From Megalobrama amblycephala (Eukaryota; Chordata; Actinopteri; Cypriniformes; Xenocyprididae), in contig NC_063046.1 of the NCBI RefSeq assembly GCF_018812025.1, positions 30,328 to 94,327 on the forward strand: a stretch of 64,000 nt of DNA, given 5' to 3'. Shown here in pieces: positions 45,613-55,482 of this stretch. The position numbers and the translations under genes were made by a program. Each line of letters starts with the position of its first letter. Positions within the stretch are counted from its first letter, which is position 1. The notes below the pieces were generated by a model, which saw only the letters and a list, made by a program, of their open reading frames with translations, was not told where the DNA came from and searched no databases.

Positions 45613-45990
45613 CTTTAAGGGATAGTTCATCCAAAAATGAAAATTCTGTCATCATTTACTCACCCTCAAGTTGTTCCGAACCTGTATATATTTCTTTGTT
45701 CTGCTTTACACAAAGAAAGATATTTGGAAGAATGTTTCTAACCAAGCTGATCTCGCCCACCATTGACTGCCATAGTATTTTTTTCCCCTACTATGGAACT
45801 CAATGGGGACCAGTGACTGGTTACCCACATTCTTCTTCAAAAAAAAAAAAAAAAAAAAGTTCAACAGAAGTAGCTTTAACAAGAAACTTTTTTATTTTCT
45901 CTTCATTCACTTTGGGCTAAAAGTCTGTCATTCTTTTTTCTTTTATATTTTGTTACCTTTTAAGGCTATTCTTTTTAAATATATAGGGAA
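45613..45990. repeat. Common dispersed fish repeat
   Basis: 'ttaagggatagttcatcc' then 'aaaaatgaaaattctgtcat' and 'catttactcaccctcaagtt' is a very widespread non-coding repeat of cyprinid genomes. A degenerate relative occurs at about 11740-11880. A poly-A run lies at 45839-45857. Confidence 0.65.
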
Positions 45991-46129
45991 ATTACTTTGA
46001 CTGTACTGCTCAGTCATTGGCAAAATAGTAAAACCAACATAAAAACGATTTGTGATCAAATCATGAATTGTGATATTTTTGCCATTTTGCCCACTCCTAC
46101 TTATTAATAAGAATATTATGCATATTATG

Positions 46130-46440
46130 TAGAGTTAGTTTCCCCCCACTCTACTCTAAATTCACAATTGCGAGTTAAAAATTCAGAATTGCTTAATTAT
46201 AAAGCCACAATTGTGTCTTATAAAGATATTATAAGACACAATTGCAAATATTTTAATTGCATTTCTATATTAATTGCAAAAATCAGAATTGCATTTCTAT
46301 ATTAATTGCAATTCTGATTTTTTTTCTCAGAAGTGCTCATTTATATCTCTCAATTCTGACGGGTTTTTTTCTCAGAATTGCAAGCTTTTATCTATAATAT
46401 ACTGATTCTGACTTTATAAGTCACAATTATGATCCATATA
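46130..46440. repeat. Degenerate 'cagaattg' minisatellite with hairpin
   Basis: Multiple 'cagaattgc' and 'cacaattg' units in both orientations. 46208-46223 and 46229-46244 are perfect 16-bp inverted arms with a 5-nt loop. 'attgcatttctatattaattgcaa' is repeated directly at about 46257 and 46288. Confidence 0.6.
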
Positions 46441-46444
46441 ATCC

Positions 46445-46954
46445 TTATAACCCATATAATTTTCCATCAATTGCAAAGTTTATTTTTACAATATTCTCTC
46501 TATATTATAAAGTTTTACTCAAGTAATAATTCATAATAAATGAAAACCAAAACTAGTGTGGAAATATTGTTAACATTAGAGATAAGGAAGCTGCAAACAG
46601 ATTTAAAATATTTCCAAAATGAATGTACAAATGATTCTGTACCTCTCGGGCTAAAATTAATGCAAGTGCAATAGGAGGGTTAAAATGCTAAGTAGCCTAC
46701 TGTAAGAGGTCTTTTATGACGCTCCATATGCTGGGATTTGAATTTGATAGGTGCGTGATTTAAAATAAACAGTGCTTTAAAAAGTCCTTGAATCTGGTGT
46801 TCATGAAAGAGTGGGAACCCTGGATGACTGAATTTTCATTTTCGTAGCATGTTGAAAGTCCCAGTGCAAGTGTCCCAAAGTGTATATACAATACAAGTGA
46901 TAGTCCAAATGTTTTTGTCTGGAAAGGAAAGTCAGAATAAAACTCCACAGTCCA
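46445..46954. other. Unassigned sequence
   Basis: AT-rich, with no coding or repeat signature recognised. Confidence 0.35.
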
Positions 46955-47325
46955 GGGCCATTTCTCAAAACCAAGTTCGCAAACTTCGGACTCACGTCCT
47001 TGGTGGTTCGGACTTGGCAAGTTCGATTCAGGAGAACGAACTCCCATGGACGGGAGAACACAAGTCCGGTGATTCTGCAAATGGAACAGCAGCGTTCTTG
47101 ATAACGTCACTCAGCTCGCTCTGGCTTCTCCGGTTATCTCTTTATATATATTTTAGCCAACAATAAAACGAAATTTGTTATAAAACACCACTCTGCCTCT
47201 TTTCATTTTATTTAAAAAACAAACAAAAACATATTAATAGTCTCAGGCAATGAGTGATTGATTATCTGCAATGTGCATATATTTATAACAAAACGAAATA
47301 TTAAACAACCCTGCCTCTTTTCGTA

Positions 47326-47774
47326 TGTGACGAGGCGTGTTGGGAAAAACTCTTGGCACAAGAATGATGGCTCAGCCACAATAGCACTTCAGTGCAGGGA
47401 TCTTTATTTTCAGTCCAAACAGTCCCCAAAGTGTACACACATCCAAAAACAAACAAAAAATAAAAAAAAGAAAGAAAGAAAAAAAACCCAAATATAAATA
47501 TTTACACTGAACTTCTTGACCGAATCTCCTTCTACTGAAAAGGGTTTCCACAGTCCACAATTGCACTTCCAGTTGCACCTCTCACTCCTAAAAGAGTGCT
47601 GCTCTTATATACTATAGGCCCCGCCCACTTGGGTGAAACCATCTCGGAAATACCAGGTAAGTATCAATTTATCAATCTTCTATGAAAAAAAATACCTTAG
47701 TTATGCACACACATTTTGCACATGTCTACTTTTACAATGTATTTATTATACTTCATTAATAATATACAATGTAA

Positions 47775-47811
<37 letters not shown>

Positions 47812-48247
47812 TAAAACTCAAACAGTCCAGCCGGCGGATGATTAACACATGCGTAGCATGGGTAAGCCACGATTTAAGCGTTTGGGAACCACCGCCGGCG
47901 TTTTGACCCTCTTTGGTTGCCGTGCCCACGGCCGATCAACCAGGAAGACGCTCGATGCACGGCACTTCACGAACAAAGACACCAAATAACAAATTATGCA
48001 GATAAGTAAATAAACGGGGTTATCATGAAACTTATCTGTGTGTGCGTGTGTTTGTTTTGTAACTGGTGATAGCGAGACTTTTTGATACATAATGGCTATG
48101 TAAGTGTGTATGCAAAATTACCGGTAGCACTAACCCAAGTGTGCACCCGAGGGAAAGGCTATTTTACTGGAAATGTGAGATATGACGTATAAGGGTTTTT
48201 AAACAATGCAAGTGCTGTCCTGGCCGGTGACAGAGAGCTCTGTCACA
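47326..48247 (-). repeat. 3' LTR of the Gmr1-like element
   Basis: From TGTGACGAGG to CTGTCACA. Roughly the first 450 bp are shared with the other LTR (from 52113); the rest, including a (CA)n tract at 47780-47810, is not found in the right copy. Confidence 0.6.
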
Positions 48248-50352
48248 TTACCTCCCTCCTCTCCTGGATTGACGAGGCTCGGCAATCTGGACAGAAAGTC
48301 TGCTGGAACGTTACTCCTCCCGGCTCTGTACCGGATCTTAAACTGAAATGGCTGTAAGGACAGGTACCAGCGAGTTACCCGTGAGTTCTGATCCTTCATG
48401 GTATGTATCCAAGTAAGTGCTCTGTGGTCAGTCTCGAGGTCAAATTCTCGACCCAACAGATAGTACCGAAGGCTGTCCAGAGCCCATTTGATGGCTAAGC
48501 CTTCCTTTTCAGTGGTGGAGTAACGGGTTTCTCTCGGTAGGAGTTTTCGACTGAGGTACAGAATGGGTTGCTCCCGACCAACCTCTCCCTGAGCCAGCAC
48601 TGCTCCGATCCCCTTTGCGGAGGCATCTGCCTGAACTAAAAATCTTTTAGTGAAGTCAGGGCTTCTCAGAACTGGGGATGTACACAGATGGGTTTTTAAC
48701 TGTGTGAAGGCTTGCTCACACTCCTCTGTCCAAAGCATTGGGTTTTTGACTCCCTTTGTTTTCAGGTTAGTCAGGGGTACAGCGATGGTGGAGAACTGTG
48801 GTATAAAGCGCCGATACCACCCAACGAGTCCTAAAAAGGAACGTACTTCCTTCTTTGTCTGAGGCCTCCATGCACTGGTTGACGGTTCTATTACCCCCAG
48901 GTCTCTCTTCAATTGGATCTCCTTTTTCAGTGGAGCAACCAGACTCTCTGGTACACAGTACGGTCTCTGCCGAATAGGGTTAGCGTCAGTCAGATGGATA
49001 ATATGCTCCAACACCTTGGTCCTCCCAGGCTCCAGTCGGAAGAGGCCAGGGTAGTCAGTAAGGACCTCTTCAAGCTTCTCCCTTTGGTCACTCTCCAGAT
49101 GGTCTAAACTCACCACTGATTGGGAATGTTTCACAGCCTCGTCATCCACTTGGTCATCATCTCCCTCATCCTCAGGGCCCACTTTACATGCAATCAAGGC
49201 CCTCTTCCCCTTAGGCATTTTCTCATGCCACTCCTTGATGAGGTTGACATGGTAGACTTGGCTTTCCTTCCCTTTGTCTGGGTGGTGAATTTTGTATGTA
49301 ACGGGTCCCATCTTCTTGAGAATGGTATAGGGTCCCTGCCACTTTGCCAACAACTTACTTGTAGACGATGGCAGCAGCAATAGCACCTTCTGCCCAGGCT
49401 GGTATTCTCGATGTCTGGCATGCTGATCATACCACCGTTTCTGGGCTTTCTGAAGATTCTCTTGAGCCTGTTCTCTGTATGTCTCCAGACGGTCTCTCAT
49501 CTGTAGCACATATTGGACAATGCCTCGTTCTCCCTCTGCTGATGCTGTTGGCAGCTCCCAGCTCTTCCTTAACAGGTCCAGCGGACCTTGCACTGACCAA
49601 CCATACACCAACTCGAAGGGAGAAAATCCAGTAGAAGCTTGGGGCACTTCTCGGTAAACAAAGAGCAAAAACGGCAACCATTTATCCCAGTCCTTACCGG
49701 TGTCACTCACAAACTTTCTTAGCATGTTCTTTAAGGTTTGATTAAACCTTTCGACAAGGCCATCAGTTTCTGGGTGATATGGGCTGGTCTGAATGGAGTT
49801 AATGCCCAGCTGTCGGTGGAGTAGCTTCATGAGCCGGGATGTGAAGTTGGTGCCTTGGTCAGTAATTATCTCATCGGGGATGCCAACCCTGGAAAAGAGC
49901 TGAACAAGTGCAGTGATTATTTTGGCAGTGGTGATGGTGCGCAGAGGGAAAGCTTCAGGGTACCGGGTTGCATTGTCACAGATGACTAGAATGTATTGGT
50001 TACCGGTACTGCTTCTCTCCAGCGGTCCCACTATATCCATAGCAATCCTCTTGAATGGAGTGGAGATCACCGGTAATGGATACAGCGGAGCTCGGGCTGA
50101 CCTGCGAACAGCACTTGTTTTCTGACAGACATGACATGTGGAACAGTATGTACGTACATCTGTATACATGGATGGCCAATAAAAACGAGAGCTGATTCTA
50201 TGGTATGTTTGCTGATGGGCTAAGTGTCCGGACCAGGGTATGGTGTGTGCAAGATGTAAAATGAGAGATCTGCAACATTCAGGCACAACAAGACGTTTAA
50301 CCCCATCTGACAGAACATACAAAACATCATCTTCCACAACAAACCTTTCCAC
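48199..50352 (-). CDS. Gmr1-like Pol: integrase, truncated RT, RNase H
   Basis: A 717-codon open frame. Residues about 30-75 form the HHCC zinc finger (ending CSTCHVCQ). The integrase core has AMDIVGPL, IITDQGTNF and GLVERFNQTL, giving intact D, D and E, followed by a GQKVLLLLP/QGPYTI C-terminal region. Residues about 405-493 begin a reverse transcriptase (RTKVLEHIIHLTD to LGVIEPSTSAW), and the frame then jumps directly to RPQTKKEVRSFLGLVGWY, the connection before RNase H. The palm with its YXDD box is absent; the junction is near 48863-48872. RNase H follows with FLVQADASAKGIGAVLAQ and LETDHRALTWI. The deletion kept the frame open. The upstream end overlaps the protease frame with a shift near 50350. 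Confidence 0.88.
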   Translation of the reverse strand: MERFVVEDDVLYVLSDGVKRLVVPECCRSLILHLAHTIPWSGHLAHQQTYHRISSRFYWPSMYTDVRTYCSTCHVCQKTSAVRRSARAPLYPLPVISTPFKRIAMDIVGPLERSSTGNQYILVICDNATRYPEAFPLRTITTAKIITALVQLFSRVGIPDEIITDQGTNFTSRLMKLLHRQLGINSIQTSPYHPETDGLVERFNQTLKNMLRKFVSDTGKDWDKWLPFLLFVYREVPQASTGFSPFELVYGWSVQGPLDLLRKSWELPTASAEGERGIVQYVLQMRDRLETYREQAQENLQKAQKRWYDQHARHREYQPGQKVLLLLPSSTSKLLAKWQGPYTILKKMGPVTYKIHHPDKGKESQVYHVNLIKEWHEKMPKGKRALIACKVGPEDEGDDDQVDDEAVKHSQSVVSLDHLESDQREKLEEVLTDYPGLFRLEPGRTKVLEHIIHLTDANPIRQRPYCVPESLVAPLKKEIQLKRDLGVIEPSTSAWRPQTKKEVRSFLGLVGWYRRFIPQFSTIAVPLTNLKTKGVKNPMLWTEECEQAFTQLKTHLCTSPVLRSPDFTKRFLVQADASAKGIGAVLAQGEVGREQPILYLSRKLLPRETRYSTTEKEGLAIKWALDSLRYYLLGREFDLETDHRALTWIHTMKDQNSRVTRWYLSLQPFQFKIRYRAGRSNVPADFLSRLPSLVNPGEEGGNVTELSVTGQDSTCIV

Positions 50353-51212
50353 CCCCGAGCGTCATAATTTTGGCCTCCCCCTCCACATGCTTTGTCAAAC
50401 AAAGGTTTCAAGGTGACATCAGCTGCTTGTAATTGGGCAATATTACCAGGTATCTTCCAATCCCTGACCTCCAAGCCTTCAGTAGGCACTTCAATAATAG
50501 GAGTACCTAAATACTTCTCCATTCGGCGTTGCCGCCGTGATTTTCTAGGTTTATTGCCTCCCTGGATCAGACTATTATCTAAGTCTGGCAGGGGTTGCAA
50601 ACCAGCATTGGCTTTTGCCCGGGTTAGTACTGGACAAGACATAGTAGAGAAGGTAGCACTACCTTTTCCAGACATTTTCAACAGTTCACACAATACCGGC
50701 ATGTCCCATCCCAACACCATACCCACAGGTAACCCTTCAACCACCCCAACACACATTAAATACGGCTGTTCATTTACAACGACTGTTACCTCAGTGGTAG
50801 GATACTCCCTTTGTTCACCATGAACACATTGTATGGCATTGGTGTTGGAATAGTCAATTAAGTTCTCTTGGACATGACAGCGCTTAATGAGAGACATTGT
50901 GCTTCCAGTGTCTACCAGGGCATTCAAAGTCTGACCATTCACCATCACCTCTAAGAGACGGTCTGAAAGTTCAGTATTGTCTTTAATAATGTCACCCTTC
51001 CTTGGCACATAACAAAGACTGGTCAGTTTTGGTTTACGTACCGGGCAATTAGATGCCTTATGGCCTGGTTGTTGACAGTAAAAGCACACCTTTATTATTA
51101 ACAGGAGGGGTGTTACCTTCATTTCCACGTTCAACGATCTTGAAACCCCTGACCGCTGTTGACTGCAGATGCGGTGGTCCTCCCCGACGTGCATTTTGGT
51201 ACTGGGTTGCAA
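50353..51212 (-). CDS. Gmr1-like zinc knuckle and protease
   Basis: VCFYCQQPGHKASNCPV is a CX2CX4HX4C knuckle and LNALVDTGSTMSLIKR the aspartic protease site (DTG). The protein matures Gag-Pol in this family. The frame overlaps Gag on its 5' side with a one-base shift near 51085, which could be a recoding site or a mutation, and runs out of phase into the integrase frame near 50350. Confidence 0.8.
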
Positions 51213-51759
51213 GTCTGGCTGCAGTCAATCCATCCGTCGGCTCATGTTCCTTCACCCAGGTCCGAACCTCATAAGGCAGAACATGAAGGAATTGCTCTAG
51301 GATGATAATTTCTCCTATCTCCTCCTTAGTGCGTTGCTCTGGCCTGACCCAGCGACGATAGAGCCCTTTTAGACGGTTGTAGGTCTCGGTAGGTGTTTCC
51401 CCTGAGGTTATTGACGTCTGCCTGAAGCGCTGACGGTAAGTTTCCACAGAAATATTAAATTTCTCCAGCAGCGCTTCCCTTAGGTCCTCATAGACCTCAG
51501 CCCTGTCCTCGTCCATAGCAATGTACGCTTCAAGTGCCTTTCCTGTGAGTAGGGGCACCAATCGACACACCCATTCCTCCTCTGGCCACCCCCAGGTCCT
51601 GGCCAGGCGCTCAAACCTCCGAAGATAGTTCTCTATATCCTCTCCTTCTTGGTACACTGGCATTCTCTGTTCTTGACGTAATGCTGGATGTTGTTCCGTT
51701 ACTCCCGGTGGATCTGCAGATGGCTGGGCACCAGTCTGATGTCGCTCTGCTGAGGTCAC
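51058..51759 (-). CDS. Gmr1-like Gag with SCAN-like segment
   Basis: A 233-codon frame. The N-terminal half has the capsid-like pattern IENYLRRFERLARTWGW. Residues about 105-170 read LKGLYRRWVRPEQRTKEE and then LEQFLHVLPYEVRTWVKEH, which closely follows the SCAN dimerisation domain of vertebrate zinc-finger proteins. Established work derives the SCAN domain from the capsid of Gmr1-like elements, so this is the expected Gag. It is separated from an N-terminal piece (52097-51900) by a stop. Confidence 0.8.
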   Translation of the reverse strand: MTSAERHQTGAQPSADPPGVTEQHPALRQEQRMPVYQEGEDIENYLRRFERLARTWGWPEEEWVCRLVPLLTGKALEAYIAMDEDRAEVYEDLREALLEKFNISVETYRQRFRQTSITSGETPTETYNRLKGLYRRWVRPEQRTKEEIGEIIILEQFLHVLPYEVRTWVKEHEPTDGLTAARLATQYQNARRGGPPHLQSTAVRGFKIVERGNEGNTPPVNNKGVLLLSTTRP

Positions 51760-51899
51760 CGCATTGAAACGGGCCGCAGGTGTGGGAAGTTCAAAGCGTA
51801 GACTCTGCGTAGACTCTGGTGTATTGATTCCCGCAGACCCCGGAGTTCATCAATGAGCCTTTCCTCCTGCCTCTGCTGAGCTGCCAGGAAGTCTCGCAT

Positions 51900-52097
51900 C
51901 TAGGATACCATGTCACTGTCCATGGTGGTTGTAACCGGTGTGTGCTGAGGTGAACTGGCTTTGAGGCCTGCGCCAGCCTCCTCTTCTTCCTCGTCCAGTG
52001 TGTCCCAAGCCACATCCTCCTGAACAGTCTTTCTTTGGGACCTTAGCCCCTTCCTGGTCCGTTTTCCAACAGGCACTGTTTTGCGGCTGGCCATCCC
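51900..52097 (-). CDS. Gmr1-like Gag N-terminal piece
   Basis: ATG 52097 lies 16 bp inside the 5' LTR, just after TGGTGTCAGAAGTGGG, which may be the tRNA primer site. The 65-codon peptide is Lys/Arg-rich, then acidic (DTLDEEEEEAG), and ends at TAG 51900. It is probably the first part of Gag, cut off by the stop. Confidence 0.5.
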   Translation of the reverse strand, partial: GMASRKTVPVGKRTRKGLRSQRKTVQEDVAWDTLDEEEEEAGAGLKASSPQHTPVTTTMDSDMVS

Positions 52098-52112
52098 ACT
52101 TCTGACACCACT

Positions 52113-52551
52113 TGTGACGAGGTGTGTTGGGAAAAACTCTTGGCACAAGAATGATGGCTCAGCCACAATAGCACTTCAGTGCAGGGATCTTTATTTTCAG
52201 TCCAAACAGTCCCTAAAGTGTACACACATCCAAAAACAAACAAAAAAAAAAAAAAGAAAAAAAAAACAAATATAAATATTTACACTGAACTTCTTGACCG
52301 AATCTCCTTCTACTGAAAAGGGTTTCCACAGTCCACAATTGCACTTCCAGTTGCACCTCTCACTCCTAAAAGAGTGCTGCTCTTATATACTATAGGCCCC
52401 GCCCACTTGGGTGAAACCATCTCGGAAATACCAGGTATCAATTTATCAATCTTCTATGAAAAAAAAAAATACCTTAGTTATGCACACACATTTTGCACAT
52501 GTCTACTTTTACAATGTATCTATTATACTTCATTAATAATATATTTCAAAA
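52113..52551 (-). repeat. 5' LTR of the Gmr1-like element, partial
   Basis: It matches 47326-47773 with a few substitutions, poly-A length differences and one 4-bp indel, then diverges after 'aataatata'. The outer half of the LTR seems to have been lost or replaced. Confidence 0.75.
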
Positions 52552-53322
52552 ATATTAAATGTAATACTATTTGTGCATACTCTGATTAACTTCACTGTAA
52601 TAAAATGAAATAGGCTATAACATAAAACAAAACCATGTCTCTATTTGTTTTATGTTAGTTTTAATGATCAATAATAGCCATTATAAAAGGTAAGAATATA
52701 CAATAAGAAATAAAGCAAACAATTCAGTCAAGCGTACAAAATCAGCGCATTAGTAGGATACAAAAGTTAAATAGCCATATATAAAGTTATGAAACGTCAC
52801 GTTGCCCTCAGCCAAAACGGAGCCAGCGGCAAACGTCAGAAGGACTAGACAAGGTAAGGCTGCTCTTGGCTGGGCACATGAGCGCTGAGCGTCCGGTGAT
52901 CGCATGGATCTCACAACTCCGACAACATCAGATCAAATTGTCAGAAAGGCGCAATCTTTATCAATAAATCACAAATTTGAGCTTTAAACCAGCACATTCT
53001 CACCTGAAAAACTCTTAAAACTACATATCATGACATAATAACAGTAATATGTTTCAATTATGCGGGGTTTCTCCTTTACTATTGACCCTTGCTGGTTAGT
53101 GCGAGATGCATTCTGGGATACCTGGCTGTCTCAAGTGTGCACAAGTCACCTCTCGATGCATCCTCGATAAAAGGGCCGGATCAAGAACACATCCGGGAAT
53201 TTGAACTGAACTTGGCTAGATGCGAACTTTGACTTGGAACAGTACTTGGACAGCGACTGATGACGTTTCACAAGTCCACAAGAACACAAGTACAGACAAG
53301 TACGCATATTGAGAAACGGCCC

Positions 53323-55129
53323 AGGATTGGTGATCACCAATCTTCTTCCTGATTCCTGTCATGTGATCAGTCATATGACAGGCAGACCCAGACTCATTTA
53401 AAGACATACATACATTAAAACAATTAAGAGGAATAAAATGGACTATAAAACAGGTAAACCAATTAAAACTCTATTATTCATAAAATCATTGTAATAAATA
53501 GTAAATAATAAATAATAATAAATAAAACTGTCTTTTATGTGACTGTCTGGAACAAGAACAAATGTAGGGCGGGGCTTGATTTTGTTCATGGGGAACTGAT
53601 TGGATGGTTGTGGTCTGCTATTGGTGAATCTCATGAGTGACAGTGTGACCGTATGAATGAGGTAAGGGTGGTGATTGACACTCATGATCACCAATCAGCA
53701 GTTGAGAGTGTTCACTATTTCAGAGCTGGTTAGTTTCAGCCTGGGATGCGTCACGTCCGGATCCTCCCCTCTTTCTGTTACGGTGGTTTCAGCCTGTCTT
53801 TTTCATCGGTGTGTATGTGTTTCCATCAGATGCTTTAGTGGATTTGATTACTGCCCTCCTTTCAGCAGGTTATTTGAAGGCTGCGTATCCTGAGTGGTGA
53901 ACATTGTAAAACTCATCTATCCTCATTCGGATTCTCCCTTTTGTCCTGGGCGATTATTATTGCAGCTCGGTTGTTTTTCCGCTGCGCGCCACACAAACAC
54001 TATCAGATTACAACTATTTAAGGGGACTTCTGCTGCTGCAGTCTTGTTTTTGTGATTGTTCTAATTTACATTTTACTGGTTTACTTTGAGGTGGAGGATC
54101 GTTCAGATCGTTCAGAGCTGGCCTAAGGACGACGTGGTTGCTGCTTACGAGTCCTGTTTTCCTCGTCGTTTACCTATCGTTTTATGGTGGAATTGTGACT
54201 CCCTTTGACTGATTTTCATTTATTTCTGTTTATGAGATTTATTTATTTTGTTTTTGATTTCTTTCAGGAGCTGGTGTCCCACGGGTGAAAGATCTTTTGC
54301 TGTGGTGGCGCTGCTTCAACATTTGCTGTGTGACACTTTTGAAGTGTATGAGTGTGTGATCTGAGTTCATGGTGGGGTGTGTCGAAGTGTGCTTTTGGAT
54401 AACTAGTGCTGGTGATCACTCTGGTGGGTAACCTCAGCCTTGTAATTAATTATATATTTTGTTTTGTTTATTTGGAAGTTGTGTAAATTGGTTTTGTTTG
54501 ACGTCTTTTCTTCTGGTTGTTTCTTTTTGTTATTTGTATAATTGTCTGTCACTGGACCTTTTGAGTTGAGTGATTTTTTTGTGTGTGCAGTTTTTGTCTT
54601 TTATGTAATTTGTTTTGTGTATATTTGTTTATTTTTGAGTTGTCATTGGAGAGAGAGCTGCCGTGATTGGCACCCTATCATTGAGGCTACTTTAAGCAAT
54701 TTTTCTATCTTGAATTCAAGTTGTGAATAAATTTTGTACTTTTTTATGATGCCCACATTTCCTGCCTACATTTCTTTATGAGAGAAGAGGACCTGTGTGA
54801 CCTAATAACAAACTTTGGGGTTTATTTCTGTTTCCTGGGTGAAACCCTCCCAGGTGGTGTAGTCGAATTTTCTACAAGTAGATAAACTTGGGCTTGTGTG
54901 TGTTAACCTGTACCGCTCCCTGTCACAACATGTTGCCCCGTCCTCATGCCAGTAAACACATTGTCAGAGAAGAGAAGAGAAGAGAAGAGAAGAGAAGAGA
55001 AGAGATGTTGCTGCAAGAAGGAGAGGAAGTTATTTTGATTCAAGATTACAAACTCACATGTATTTAACAAAATTATGTGCATGGATAAATCATTTATAAT
55101 AAATACTGCAAATTTGATACTAGCGAATT
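53323..55129. other. Unassigned sequence
   Basis: Long T-rich plus-strand sequence without a recognisable gene. 54840-54930 resembles a retroelement edge ('ctgtaccgctccctgtcaca') but no matching partner was seen. Confidence 0.35.
54967..55003. repeat. (AGAGA)n simple repeat
   Basis: About seven pentamer units just upstream of the copy C homology block. Confidence 0.9.
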
Positions 55130-55482
55130 TGATTTCATGGAGACTTACAGTAATTCTGAACACAGTTTTCAGTCCTGAAGTACCAGTGTATTATTTAGGA
55201 TACAGAATTACTGAACTTTTAAGGATGTTGTCTCGCTTCTCTCTAACAGTGTGTTTATGAGACTGATTAAACACAATGTGTGTGGGAACACCCATGGAAA
55301 CTAGAAGCAGCAATGAGGCTCTTCAGGACCGGAAATGAGGATACTGCTTTACAGAGATGCCTGTTTTACACACGTCACTCAAACACAGAAACAGGAAACA
55401 GGAATCACAAGAGTTCAGAGGAAGTGAATCTGAAGTGTAGTTGAGCTGTTGTGTGTTTGTGTCTCTGTATTCATGCAGTAAA
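55130..55482 (+). promoter_or_regulatory. finTRIM 5' flank (copy C) with degenerate ISRE
   Basis: Alignable with 10405-10765 before copy A. GGAAGTGAATCT at 55420-55431 occupies the ISRE position, 52 bp before the ATG, with two mismatches to GAAANNGAAACT. Confidence 0.5.

Larger units (their letters stand above)
47326..52551 (-). mobile_element. Gmr1-like Ty3/gypsy retrotransposon (integrase before RT)
   Basis: Repeats begin TGTGACGAGG at 47326 and TGTGACGAGG at 52113 and match for about 440 bp with few changes. A purine-rich tract (on the minus strand 'aggagaggagggaggtaa') abuts TGTGACAG at 48247, the likely start of a 922-bp LTR. Minus-strand order is Gag, zinc knuckle, protease, integrase, reverse transcriptase remnant, RNase H. 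Integrase upstream of reverse transcriptase within a Ty3/gypsy-type Pol is the defining feature of the Gmr1-like group of deuterostomes. The reverse transcriptase core is missing, so the copy is non-autonomous. Confidence 0.85.
46955..53322. mobile_element. Putative DNA transposon enclosing the Gmr1-like element
   Basis: The left end GGGCCATTTCTCAA and the right end, read inward, GGGCCGTTTCTCAA are inverted repeats with one mismatch. Both continue with similar 'acttg/ttcgg/cttgg'-rich subterminal sequence. No transposase is seen. Without the retroelement between them the ends would be about 1.1 kb apart, a MITE-like size. The boundaries are plausible but the target duplication is unclear. Confidence 0.5.
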
